A stretch of DNA of 64,000 nt from Methylophilus aquaticus. Its GTDB lineage: Bacteria > Pseudomonadota > Gammaproteobacteria > Burkholderiales > Methylophilaceae. Made by a program: the position numbers and the translations under genes. Below are positions 16,342 to 24,321 of this stretch, piece by piece. A model generated the notes under the pieces. That model saw only the letters and a program-made list of their open reading frames with translations, made no database searches and was not told the DNA's origin. The stretch's first letter is position 1. Every line of letters starts with the position of its first letter. The DNA is taken from assembly GCF_030769565.1 (NCBI RefSeq), contig NZ_JAVCAP010000014.1:241554-305553 (forward strand), in the 5' to 3' direction.

Positions 16342-17178
16342 CTACTTTACTGTCTGTGTGTACTCTATATTTGAAATGGTTCTAAGACGTGTGATTTCTT
16401 GAGTGCGTATTCTGGAAGTAATTTCTGAAGTTAATTTTTCGAAAAGCAATTTTGTATATAGACTTTCCGTCATAACCGAATCATTTATTTCTATAATTCC
16501 ACATAATTCAGGATGATTGTCAATTGCTGAATATAAAAATTGGTTTGTTTGCAATTTGTTGCCATATTTTCTATAGAAACTGTCCTGCATATGCTCAGCA
16601 GGAACTTCAGCAGTTGTTACTACGAAGTTTAAATTCTCATCGATGAGCGACTGTTTCACATCATTAAACGTTTTTAAATTGAATACTATTCTATCAATCA
16701 ATGGCAGGCTGACTGAGTTCGTGATTTTGATCGTTTCAATTTTGTAAGTTTTATGGTTTAAAAAAATATCAGGACGTTGAGTCTTAATTTCCTCAATAAT
16801 TTCATTATCGTCTAAAGATACTTTTGATCGTAACTCATTCAGATAAACTTTCGCATATATTCTGGCTTTTTCATCTTCAAGCTCTTGAATCACTTCTGGT
16901 TTACGATTGGTGTTTAATTTGAGTGATTGATTTACAAGAAGTTGCCTGTTTATCAAATCCTCGATTGTCTCATTGACGTTTTTGACTATGTTATGATCAA
17001 GGTTATATTTGATTTCACTATTGAGCTGATGGGCAGTAATTTCAACCCCATCAACCGTGGCAATAATCTGGGATGGATAAATATCTTCCTGGCTACAACC
17101 TGATAATATTGCTGCGAATGATAAGCATCTTGCTAAAATAATATAATTCTTAAAAAAAATTTGCGTATGCATAATCAC
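16342..17178 (-). CDS. epsD: EpsD-like peptidyl-prolyl isomerase family lipoprotein (copy 1)
   Basis: The product is 278 residues with a lipoprotein signal ending L-S-G-C (Cys about 28). The SurA/PrsA-type N-terminal chaperone region follows (A-T-V-D-G-V-E-I-T, L-I-N-R-Q-L-L-V), and then a region corresponding to the parvulin domain but hardly conserved, so isomerase activity is doubtful. The EpsD family (PEP-CTERM-associated) probably helps fold or deliver exported proteins. Copy 2 at 55639 shares NRQLLV/DRQLLVQ and the E-V-I/V-Q motif. It is first in the epsD-xrtB-epsI unit, divergent from the TPR lipoprotein gene. Confidence 0.78.
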   Translation of the reverse strand: MIMHTQIFFKNYIILARCLSFAAILSGCSQEDIYPSQIIATVDGVEITAHQLNSEIKYNLDHNIVKNVNETIEDLINRQLLVNQSLKLNTNRKPEVIQELEDEKARIYAKVYLNELRSKVSLDDNEIIEEIKTQRPDIFLNHKTYKIETIKITNSVSLPLIDRIVFNLKTFNDVKQSLIDENLNFVVTTAEVPAEHMQDSFYRKYGNKLQTNQFLYSAIDNHPELCGIIEINDSVMTESLYTKLLFEKLTSEITSRIRTQEITRLRTISNIEYTQTVK

Positions 17179-17253
17179 CGAGAATAATAGTTATACCTAG
17201 TCTTATTTTACAAGTTTGTTTATCTGAATGATACAAGCGACTATTTAAAGTTG

Positions 17254-17284
17254 ATTATGTGCCTTTTACTAAGCACCGCATAAT
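17254..17284 (+). promoter_or_regulatory. Leader hairpin between the divergent epsD and TPR genes
   Basis: ATTATGTGC pairs with GCAC-CGC-ATAAT (a 9-bp stem with a 3-base bulge, loop CTTTTACTAA) and is followed by seven T. It lies in the leader of the TPR gene. It could act as an attenuator or simply be part of the divergent promoter region. Confidence 0.3.
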
Positions 17285-17330
17285 TTTTTTAGCTATTCTG
17301 TGAGAGTTTGTTTTGCCTTCAAAAACATTT

Positions 17331-19712
17331 ATGAAAATTAAAAACCTGATAGTTCTGATTATTGCCTTGATTAGCGTAGGGTGCATGTCGCCTGAGAATG
17401 AAGCTAGCAGCCTAGTGGAGGATGGTAATGAAATTTTAAAAGAAGGTGATATTTCAAAAGCAGTTCAAAAGTTTAAACAAGCTCTTCAGATTGAAGATAA
17501 AAATATCGAGGCTATGTGGGGACTAACGCTCGCCTATGAGAAGCTCGGCGATTTCAAACAGATGTTTGAGTTGTGCAAGCAAGTTGCGATTATGCAACCT
17601 CACAATATAGCCGCTAACTTAAAATTGGCTAACTTATATTTGGTTGTTAACGACCGTAAGTCTGTTGATCAGCAACTGACTGTGCTTGACATGTATGGAA
17701 AAAATAATCCAGATGTGATCGCATTTAAATCGGAAGTAGCATTTAAATATGGGCACTTTGAAGAAGCCAATCAACTGGCGATGGCTGCTTTAAGTCTGGA
17801 TAAGAAAAACAGCTTTGCCTTCATGACGCTGGCCAAGATTGCCGGATCTTCCGGTGACTACCCGAAGGCAATAAACTATATTGACAAAGCAATCTCTCTC
17901 AATCCTAATAATACAAGTCTATATTTGGCAAAACTATCATTGCATCAGGACAGTCATGCAATTAATGAAATTCCAGATGTGTATAAAAAGTTAATAGCAA
18001 TTAATCCTCAAAATTTTGAATTTAAAAGGGATCTTGCCTTATTTTACGTTTCCAATTCGGACTATCAGCAAGCTGAAGTTTTGTTAAATGATGTGCTGAA
18101 GAAGTTTCCTGAAAATATTGGCACTCAAATTGGTCTTGTGAAGTTATATTACAAAACAAAAGGAAAGCAACGTGCCCTTGATCTACTCGACAAATTTAAT
18201 AGGGCGCTACCTGACAACGTTCCATTGATGTTTGCATCCTATGAGTTTCTTGAGGAAATCGGGGAGTATGAGCGGTCTAGAGCGATCATTAAAGCCATTA
18301 TCGCCAATTCTAAAGATCTGGACAGTAGATTGCGAGCCATGGCTTTTATGGCAGACGATTTTCTTGATCGTGGTTATCGAGAAGAGGCGGAAAGTTTAAT
18401 CTCACAAGTCTTATATAAAGATGCTAACAATAAAAATGCTTTGTTGATCAAAGCCAAGCTTAATATGTTTGATCAGGATTTTAATGCTGCCATTTCTGTA
18501 TACAGAAATATTCTGGATGATTATCCCAATGATATTTCTACTATGATTGGTCTTGGTCAGGCATATCGTGCTTCAGGCGCAATAGAGCTAGCCAATGAAA
18601 TTTTTTATCAGGCATACAAGTTGGGTGGAAGTATCAATGAAGTCAAAGACGGCTATATTGAGTTTCTTGTAAAACATAATAAGTCCGGCAGAGCTGTTGA
18701 GTTGCTAGAAGATGCTTCTAGAAAGTCTCCTGGGAATATTGTGCTTTTAAATCAATTGGTACTTTTAAAGGCTTTAAATGGGGACTCTAAAGGCGCAAAT
18801 GCAATCATGGATAAAATGATTAAGAGTCCAATAACCGCACCTATTGCATATCAGCTTCAAGCGGAAATTTTTGAGAAAGATAATCAGCTTGATGCAGCTT
18901 TGCAAGCATATATGATGGCATTCAAATTAGATCCAAAACAAAATTTAAATGTCTCTAGTATCGTAAGAGTTTACGCTAAAAAAAATGACTTTCAGCATGC
19001 GCTGATTTTTTTAAGAGAAATCCTAGAAAAGACACCTAATAACTATGAGTATGCGTTACTTAATGCAGTTACACTATCCAAAGTAAATAGTGAAAAAGGT
19101 GTTGAAAGTCTCGAATTGCTCGTGAAGCAAGTGCCAAACAGAGAAGAAGGGTATGTTGAATTAGCAAACGGACTCATTTTAAAAAATGACATTGAATCTG
19201 CCAAGCGCTTACTAATAGAGGCGAGTGGGCATTTTCCTGATAGTATTTTAATAAAAACAAGTCTTGCTGATTGTTTGATGAAGCTTAAAGCTTTTGATCA
19301 AGCAATAAATATATTTCAAGACTTGGTCAATAAATACCCTTCTCAAGTCATTTTTAGAAATAATCTGGCAGGGTTGCTGCTGGATTATGCAAATAGTGAA
19401 AAGGATCTGAAGCGAGCATATAACCTTACAGATACCTTTGTTAATGCTGATTTGCCTGTTTTGAAAGATACAGTCGCATGGTCGATGTTTAAGCAAGGAA
19501 GGTATGAGATAGCTGCTAAAAAAATAAACGAAGCTATAGAAGAGTTGCCAGATCAGATTATTTTTTACTATCACGCATATCAAATATATACGGAAACAGG
19601 GCAAACAAAATTAGCGAACAATGCTCTTATTAAGGCATTTAAGCTCCCTTTAAATGATGTGGCATATATACCGGCGTCCTTTGAACAATTGCTTAAACAA
19701 AAAAAGGTATGA
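17331..19712 (+). CDS. prsT: PEP-CTERM-system TPR-repeat lipoprotein (PrsT-like)
   Basis: The product is 793 residues. A signal peptide with lipobox ISVGC puts the Cys at about 18. The remainder is an almost continuous array of tetratricopeptide repeats (for example AVQKFKQALQIEDKNIEAMWGL, shown in part: AVQKFKQAL; later AINYIDKAISLNPNN, AISVYRNILDDYP). This length and layout match the large TPR lipoprotein family tied to exosortase loci (PrsT). The role is probably as an outer-membrane or periplasmic scaffold for sorting or polymer export; this is inference. A paralogue of similar size is at 46043, next to xrtD. The ATG at 17331 is taken over an upstream TTG because the signal peptide starts there. 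Confidence 0.87.
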   Translation: MKIKNLIVLIIALISVGCMSPENEASSLVEDGNEILKEGDISKAVQKFKQALQIEDKNIEAMWGLTLAYEKLGDFKQMFELCKQVAIMQPHNIAANLKLANLYLVVNDRKSVDQQLTVLDMYGKNNPDVIAFKSEVAFKYGHFEEANQLAMAALSLDKKNSFAFMTLAKIAGSSGDYPKAINYIDKAISLNPNNTSLYLAKLSLHQDSHAINEIPDVYKKLIAINPQNFEFKRDLALFYVSNSDYQQAEVLLNDVLKKFPENIGTQIGLVKLYYKTKGKQRALDLLDKFNRALPDNVPLMFASYEFLEEIGEYERSRAIIKAIIANSKDLDSRLRAMAFMADDFLDRGYREEAESLISQVLYKDANNKNALLIKAKLNMFDQDFNAAISVYRNILDDYPNDISTMIGLGQAYRASGAIELANEIFYQAYKLGGSINEVKDGYIEFLVKHNKSGRAVELLEDASRKSPGNIVLLNQLVLLKALNGDSKGANAIMDKMIKSPITAPIAYQLQAEIFEKDNQLDAALQAYMMAFKLDPKQNLNVSSIVRVYAKKNDFQHALIFLREILEKTPNNYEYALLNAVTLSKVNSEKGVESLELLVKQVPNREEGYVELANGLILKNDIESAKRLLIEASGHFPDSILIKTSLADCLMKLKAFDQAINIFQDLVNKYPSQVIFRNNLAGLLLDYANSEKDLKRAYNLTDTFVNADLPVLKDTVAWSMFKQGRYEIAAKKINEAIEELPDQIIFYYHAYQIYTETGQTKLANNALIKAFKLPLNDVAYIPASFEQLLKQKKV

Positions 19713-19810
19713 CAAATGTTTAAATTTTGTTAGTCCAAATGGGCTATTGGCTTAATATATAGATATGTCATCATGTTCGTGTACAAAGAAGAAGAATTAA
19801 AGCAAATATA

Positions 19811-19859
19811 AATATAAGTCAAATTGCTTACTCGCAATTATTCAAAATTGACTTATATT
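19811..19859 (+). promoter_or_regulatory. Long inverted repeat before the PEP-CTERM gene
   Basis: Perfect 12-bp arms AATATAAGTCAA (19811-19822) and TTGACTTATATT (19848-19859) enclose a second, inner stem AATTGC / GCAATT with a 6-base loop. Together they form a long hairpin with one 8-base bulge, ending 49 bases before the ATG. There is no T run, so it is not a normal terminator. It could be an operator or a stabilising leader structure. Confidence 0.5.
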
Positions 19860-19908
19860 GTGAATTGTGTTCAAATTAGTTAAATATTTTAAATCGAGGA
19901 GAAGTGTA

Positions 19909-20589
19909 ATGAAGATTCCAGAAAGCATTAACACTACAAACAAATATGCTTACGGTACTCTTTTGAGTCTGGGGGCATTTTTTGTATCAGGTAACGTAGA
20001 TGCTGCAGTGGTCACTAGTTCGTCGTCATCCACGTTGACTGGCGCTGGGACATTAAACGTTACTAATGGCGTTGCTGTCGTTAATTCCGTAAGTAATAAT
20101 GGTAAGGCAAGCTATTCTGGTTCAGTAAAGCTTGATTCACCTACTGGTTTTGTAACAACAAAGTTGAGTGCTGGAACTGTAATTGGTGCATTTATGGATC
20201 CTGTCTTCTCTTCTTCTAATACAATTTACGCACAGTCAAAATCTGGAAAAAGTGCTTCTACGGTGACCACCGGATCTACCGGTGCCGGTATTTATGGTTT
20301 TAGTTTTGTAAACGGTGGTCAAACTAATTATGGTTGGGCTAATATCAGTGTTTCAGATAACGGTTCTCGCGATTCTTACGCATCATTAGTCGCAACAATT
20401 AATTCTTTTGCCTATACAACAGCTGGCGAAATGATTCGTGCTGGTACCAATCACGTATATGTTGCTGCTGTACCTGAGGCTGATACCTTAGCAATGCTTG
20501 CAGCTGGCATTGGGTTGGTGGGGTTTAGCGCCAAACGACGTCGTGAGAAGTTTTTAAATATCAAGCAATCAAATTTGCAAGCTGCTTAA
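19909..20589 (+). CDS. PEP-CTERM sorting-domain protein
   Basis: The product is 226 residues. An N-terminal signal segment (YGTLLSLGAFFVSGNVDAA) leads to a Ser/Thr/Gly-rich beta domain. The tail has the complete sorting signal VPEADTLAML, then a hydrophobic helix AAGIGLVGF and a basic cluster AKRRRE. The P-E-A-D-T form is the variant common in exosortase B organisms, so the adjacent xrtB is the likely processing enzyme. The mature protein should be a surface or matrix protein; the N-terminal domain matches no family I know. An unusual 16-residue extension follows the basic cluster. GAGGAGAA gives a strong ribosome-binding site before ATG 19909. Confidence 0.88.
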   Translation: MKIPESINTTNKYAYGTLLSLGAFFVSGNVDAAVVTSSSSSTLTGAGTLNVTNGVAVVNSVSNNGKASYSGSVKLDSPTGFVTTKLSAGTVIGAFMDPVFSSSNTIYAQSKSGKSASTVTTGSTGAGIYGFSFVNGGQTNYGWANISVSDNGSRDSYASLVATINSFAYTTAGEMIRAGTNHVYVAAVPEADTLAMLAAGIGLVGFSAKRRREKFLNIKQSNLQAA

Positions 20590-20604
20590 ATAGTGGTTTT
20601 TTGA

Positions 20605-21495
20605 ATGACGCAGCAGGTTGAGTATTCTGTCAGACCTGCTGCTCCTCATGAGTGGCGACACTGTCTATCATTTATCCCCGAAGTTTTAACCTCTTCTAAC
20701 CTGCCTGAAGTTTTCTTTATTGCTGAAAAGTCGTCAACGAATAATATTATTGGCGTAGCATGCATAGTACCGCACCTTAGGGATGTTGAATTTCCTGGGT
20801 TTCCATGTTTTATAAGAGTCCTGAATGAATACTGTAGGTTAGGTATTGGGCGAGCGCTTGTAAAGGAAATTGCAAAACATGTTTCAGAATGGGATGTCCC
20901 CTATGTTTTAAGTTGGCAATCCTATCCAATTTTATCTCAACAACATTATTTTTTATCAAAAGCTGGCTTTGAACCATACTTGAGTTTGTATAGTTTTGAG
21001 GTTGATAGGGCGTCTGCTCATATTTTATTGCGTTTGCTAGATAAATATTTAAGTCGAAAGAATGATAATACTCAATATACTTTAGTGGCAGTCAAACCCA
21101 CAGCTATGAGTGAAGAGGTCAAATTATATAGTCAACACTTCTTAGTTTCCTATGATGAATCCTATCGTAAACTTGAAGCAATGTTGAAAGCAGAAAAAAC
21201 CTCCCAGCTGTCTGCAAGTATTTATCTGGCAGATCGTTGTTTAGGATTTATTGTCGGAATTCTAGATCAGGATGGGATTCCAAAAGTTGACTTTTGGGTA
21301 ACACAAAAAAACATCGTTCATACCCCGGTTGCACTCATATTGCTTAGCTATTTTGTAAAGAATGCATATGATATGGGCTATTTACATGCAAGATTTGAAT
21401 GTAATGATAAAGCTCGCTCAACGCTCAATGTGGCTAAAAGGTTGAATGCTCGAACAATTTTGCACTCGCAATCCTTTGCTCTTCCAACTCTATGA
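20605..21495 (+). CDS. Tandem GNAT-family acyltransferase
   Basis: This 296-residue cytoplasmic protein has residues ~8-130 forming a GNAT domain with the acyl-CoA loop E-Y-C-R-L-G-I-G-R-A-L-V and motif B ...HYFLSKAGFEPY. The second half (~150-296) has a similar secondary-structure pattern but no clear R-x-x-G-x-G/A loop, so it looks like a degenerate second GNAT unit. The substrate is unknown. The gene lies 15 bases after the PEP-CTERM gene and overlaps the next gene by four bases (ATGA), so the three probably form one operon and act together on the surface protein, its glycan or a signal. Confidence 0.7.
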   Translation: MTQQVEYSVRPAAPHEWRHCLSFIPEVLTSSNLPEVFFIAEKSSTNNIIGVACIVPHLRDVEFPGFPCFIRVLNEYCRLGIGRALVKEIAKHVSEWDVPYVLSWQSYPILSQQHYFLSKAGFEPYLSLYSFEVDRASAHILLRLLDKYLSRKNDNTQYTLVAVKPTAMSEEVKLYSQHFLVSYDESYRKLEAMLKAEKTSQLSASIYLADRCLGFIVGILDQDGIPKVDFWVTQKNIVHTPVALILLSYFVKNAYDMGYLHARFECNDKARSTLNVAKRLNARTILHSQSFALPTL

Positions 21496-23390
21496 GTGCC
21501 CAGTCTAAAGTAATCCTGCTAGGCATTGATCAGCTCGATTGGAGGTGTCTGCAAGTTTTTTTAGATCGAGGGTTTCTGCCTAATTTTGAGCGGTTAATGA
21601 ATATTAGCTCGTCTGGACCTTTTGTATCCGATCCATACCTGTCTAAAAGTTCGGTTTGGACAACAATCCTTACTGGCTATACGCCGTCATTTCATGGCGT
21701 ATTAAGTGATCTTCAGTATGGGCCTGGAGGTTTGTCAGCACAAGAAGTTACCAATCGTCAAGTGCGTGTGCCAAGAGTATGGGATTATGCTTCTCAGCGA
21801 AACTTAAAATCCAATATTATGGGTTGGCCAGCATTGTCGCCAGCATCGAGTAATCATGGATTAACAGTTGTGAATGGTATTCAGCATATTGATTCTGCAG
21901 CGATTGATATTTGGCCGTTATCTCCGAATGCAGTAAGTCCAAAATCATGGAGAGGCAATGTGCTGGATAATCGAGTGTTTGCTGATGACATTCCCGCTGA
22001 ATATATTCAGCAGTTGCTCAAATATCTGTCAGAAGAAGAGAAGAGTGCAATTAAGGCGCCTGCGCGATTACTTTTTTCACAGCTGTTAAGTCTGCATAGT
22101 ATAGGTATGAAGCTAGGTGAAGATGAGGACAATCCTTGGCAGTTATTGGCATTGCGTTTTGATACTCTTGATTATGTTTCAAATCTACCCAGTCAATTAA
22201 ATTTTAATGGAAATACACTAAGTTATCTCCTTGGGTGGTATCAATTTATTGATGCTATGCTGGCTAAGTATTTAAGTTATAAGTGTGAAGAAGATTATTT
22301 AGTTCTTGTTTCGGATTGTGGTGTTAATCCTGCACTCATTGGTTACCCAACTGGACTTGCGAGCAAAGCTATGCCGGGGGTATTGTTTTTCGTTGGTCCA
22401 GATATACCACAAGACAAGCCACTGGACACAGTCTCAATTCTTGATATTGCCCCAACTATATTAGCGATGTTGGGTATTGAGCATGGAGATATGCGCGGAA
22501 ACACTCTGTTTGATCTTAAATCAAAACATTCTGTGCGATTATTCGTGGATACGCCGCCAATTGAAGAGATTGATGCTGAGCAACTAAAACCTTTATACAG
22601 ACGTTCAAACTTATATACTAGTCAAAGCAGTTATGAGAGTGCGGTAGTCGGAGTTGATCTCTCAAGTTTAGAGAGGGTTAGCGACATGCTCTACTCTGAG
22701 TTGCTAAGTATTTTAGCTGAAGTGAAATTCCAACAGGGTCATCTGGGACAATGCGTTGATTTGTGTGAAAAGTCACTACAGATTCGTCCCGATATAATTA
22801 ATGTACTTATTTTGTTATGCCGAGCCTATGCAATTTTAGGTGATTTTAAAACTGCTCGGCAAATTATCGATAAATACCGTCACATTGCCATACACCCCAT
22901 TTGGGAAAATATCATTGAAGGCTTTTACGCATATGCGGCTGGAGATTGGAAAAGTGCAACTAGCGCATTTAATAAGCTTGCATTAATTGAGCACGTACCA
23001 ATTAATGCACAATTATGGCTGGCTGAAGTGCTAATTAAACAAGAAAACTATTCGGCGGCTGTTAAACATCTGGAGTTGGCAGTAAAAAGCAGTATTGAGT
23101 TGGCCGTTGCGTTAGAGAGAATGGCTTTCGTGAAAATTGCGGTGGGTGATTTTCCTCAGGCATTAGAGGTTTTGAATTTGGCTATTAGTTACAATCCTGA
23201 CAAAGCTCAGTTGTTTGTATTGAGATTTGAAGTTCAAGCTGCTTTGGGCGATTTTAATCGAGCCAAAGGAGATCTGTTCAGGGCGCTGAAGTTGCAACCT
23301 GGGGTGATTACTGAAAAGCAAGCTAACAAAATATTGATGTTGCGGCAGGGTGTTAAAAATCAAGCGCATTTTGAATTAATAAAGTTTTAA
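21492..23390 (+). CDS. Alkaline-phosphatase-superfamily pseudoenzyme with TPR repeats
   Basis: The product is 632 residues. The N-terminal ~340 residues follow the type I phosphodiesterase/alkaline phosphatase fold seen in TPR-linked family members: LLGIDQLDW, VWTTILTGYTPSFHGV, GWPALSP, RFDTLDY and SILDIAPTILAMLGI. Key ligand positions are altered: the S-D-H-G motif reads SDCG, the D-H-x-x-H motif reads DYVSN, the H-R-x-x-G motif reads A-S-K-A-M-P-G, and the nucleophile region before VW is K-S-S. It is therefore probably catalytically dead or uses different chemistry. Residues ~390-610 are TPR repeats. There is no signal peptide, so it is cytoplasmic. It is last in the operon with the GNAT and PEP-CTERM genes. 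Confidence 0.75.
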   Translation: MSAQSKVILLGIDQLDWRCLQVFLDRGFLPNFERLMNISSSGPFVSDPYLSKSSVWTTILTGYTPSFHGVLSDLQYGPGGLSAQEVTNRQVRVPRVWDYASQRNLKSNIMGWPALSPASSNHGLTVVNGIQHIDSAAIDIWPLSPNAVSPKSWRGNVLDNRVFADDIPAEYIQQLLKYLSEEEKSAIKAPARLLFSQLLSLHSIGMKLGEDEDNPWQLLALRFDTLDYVSNLPSQLNFNGNTLSYLLGWYQFIDAMLAKYLSYKCEEDYLVLVSDCGVNPALIGYPTGLASKAMPGVLFFVGPDIPQDKPLDTVSILDIAPTILAMLGIEHGDMRGNTLFDLKSKHSVRLFVDTPPIEEIDAEQLKPLYRRSNLYTSQSSYESAVVGVDLSSLERVSDMLYSELLSILAEVKFQQGHLGQCVDLCEKSLQIRPDIINVLILLCRAYAILGDFKTARQIIDKYRHIAIHPIWENIIEGFYAYAAGDWKSATSAFNKLALIEHVPINAQLWLAEVLIKQENYSAAVKHLELAVKSSIELAVALERMAFVKIAVGDFPQALEVLNLAISYNPDKAQLFVLRFEVQAALGDFNRAKGDLFRALKLQPGVITEKQANKILMLRQGVKNQAHFELIKF

Positions 23391-23717
23391 ATGAGTTGTT
23401 GATTACTTCTCTAAACTATTAGTTTTATTCGGTTAATCAACACTTGATGTTTTTACATAACATTTCGTAAAACTATTTTGCTGCTGGATAAAAATCTAAC
23501 ACATTTTTCAATATAATGATAATATTGCATTAACTGAAAATGGCTTTATATTTAATGAATGTAATTATTCATACCCTACGTGTGATTCGACTTAATATTA
23601 GTACTTTCGGGCTATTGTTAAGAATAAAAAAAAATATATGATGGACACATGGTTTGAAGTTTAAGTTTCCTGGTTTTAGTAGTTCACTTTAATGTTTTAA
23701 TTTTTTTAGGAGAAGTT
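23391..23717 (+). other. AT-rich intergenic region before the VPLPA-CTERM gene
   Basis: No gene is visible in these 327 bases. The region holds an 8-bp inverted repeat GTTGATTA / TAATCAAC (23398-23405 and 23434-23441), a TATAAT at 23512 without a matching -35, and the 9-mer TTGTTAAGA (23615-23623), which recurs as one arm of the dyad before the wza-like gene. AGGAG (23708-23712) is the ribosome-binding site of the next gene. The promoter of that gene must lie here, but I cannot place it. Confidence 0.5.
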
Positions 23718-24215
23718 ATGAAAAAAGCTCTTGTTACAGCCTTGATGCTTTCTGGCTTGTTTGCAGCACAAGCGAATGCAGCATTTGTTACCGAAACCTC
23801 TGATGCAAGTTACAATCTGGGTACAACAGGTTCGATTTCTTTTATTGGATCTAGTTCCGATGAATTTTTTGATGTGAAAACTACAAACACACCAAAAACA
23901 TTCCTGTCTCTATCTATGTCAGGTATTAATGATTTGATTTTTGCAGTATATGTTAACTTAGCTACTCCTGGATCTGGTTCAGTATTGTTTGATGACTCTA
24001 GAGTTGTGTACACACGTACATTAACCAGCGTTAATCCAACATCAACCCTGAACTTTGTACCTGGTAACTGGGTAATCAAGCAATTGTCACAATTACCACC
24101 TTACTCAACTGTTGTGGCTTCTGTTCCAGTTCCTGCTGCAGCATGGTTGTTTGGTTCTGCTTTGGTTGGTGCAGGTGCTTTGCGCCGCAAGCAAAAAGTT
24201 GCCTTGGCAGTGTAA
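23718..24215 (+). CDS. VPLPA-CTERM (PEP-CTERM variant) sorting-domain protein
   Basis: The product is 165 residues. A clean signal peptide MKKALVTALMLSGLFAAQANA is given here by position: residues 1-21, cleavage after A-N-A. A beta-rich domain of ~110 residues follows with no family I recognise. The tail has the sorting signal VPVPAAAWLFGSAL, hydrophobic helix and L-R-R-K-Q-K basic end. The V-P-x-P-A-A-x-W-L-F form is the VPLPA-CTERM type, whose known partner is exosortase D, found at 44481. It is probably an abundant surface or matrix protein. It has its own promoter region and is closed by a strong terminator, so it is monocistronic. Confidence 0.88.
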   Translation: MKKALVTALMLSGLFAAQANAAFVTETSDASYNLGTTGSISFIGSSSDEFFDVKTTNTPKTFLSLSMSGINDLIFAVYVNLATPGSGSVLFDDSRVVYTRTLTSVNPTSTLNFVPGNWVIKQLSQLPPYSTVVASVPVPAAAWLFGSALVGAGALRRKQKVALAV

Positions 24216-24234
24216 TTAATACTTGTTTTGAAAG

Positions 24235-24262
24235 AAAAGGGACGTTTAAGTCCCTTTTTTTT
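24235..24262 (+). terminator. Rho-independent terminator after the VPLPA-CTERM gene
   Basis: The 9-bp stem AAAAGGGAC / GTCCCTTTT has a 6-base loop and a run of eight T. It lies 19 bases after the stop codon. Confidence 0.92.
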
Positions 24263-24282
24263 GTTTACGATTTCCCAATCGC

Positions 24283-24308
24283 TTGTTAAGATGCATTAGT
24301 CTTAACAA
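24283..24308 (+). promoter_or_regulatory. Perfect dyad at the head of the XrtD exopolysaccharide cluster
   Basis: TTGTTAAGA and TCTTAACAA (9-bp perfect arms, 8-base centre) end 13 bases before the ATG of the wza-like gene; the right arm abuts the AAAGGTGA ribosome-binding site. It may be a DNA operator for the cluster or an RNA hairpin that affects translation. The same 9-mer half-site occurs before the VPLPA-CTERM gene (23615), and its first eight bases occur in the wcaJ-epsL spacer (54170). Confidence 0.5.
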
Positions 24309-24321
24309 AAGGTGACCTTTT

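Noticed and set aside
19848-19853. TTGACT as a -35 box for the PEP-CTERM gene
   Set aside because: No acceptable -10 hexamer at 16-18 bases; the bases are better explained as the right arm of the inverted repeat.
23641-23656. Possible sigma-54 promoter (GG-N10-TG) before the VPLPA-CTERM gene
   Set aside because: The -12 element reads TG instead of GC and the rest of the consensus is poor; not convincing.
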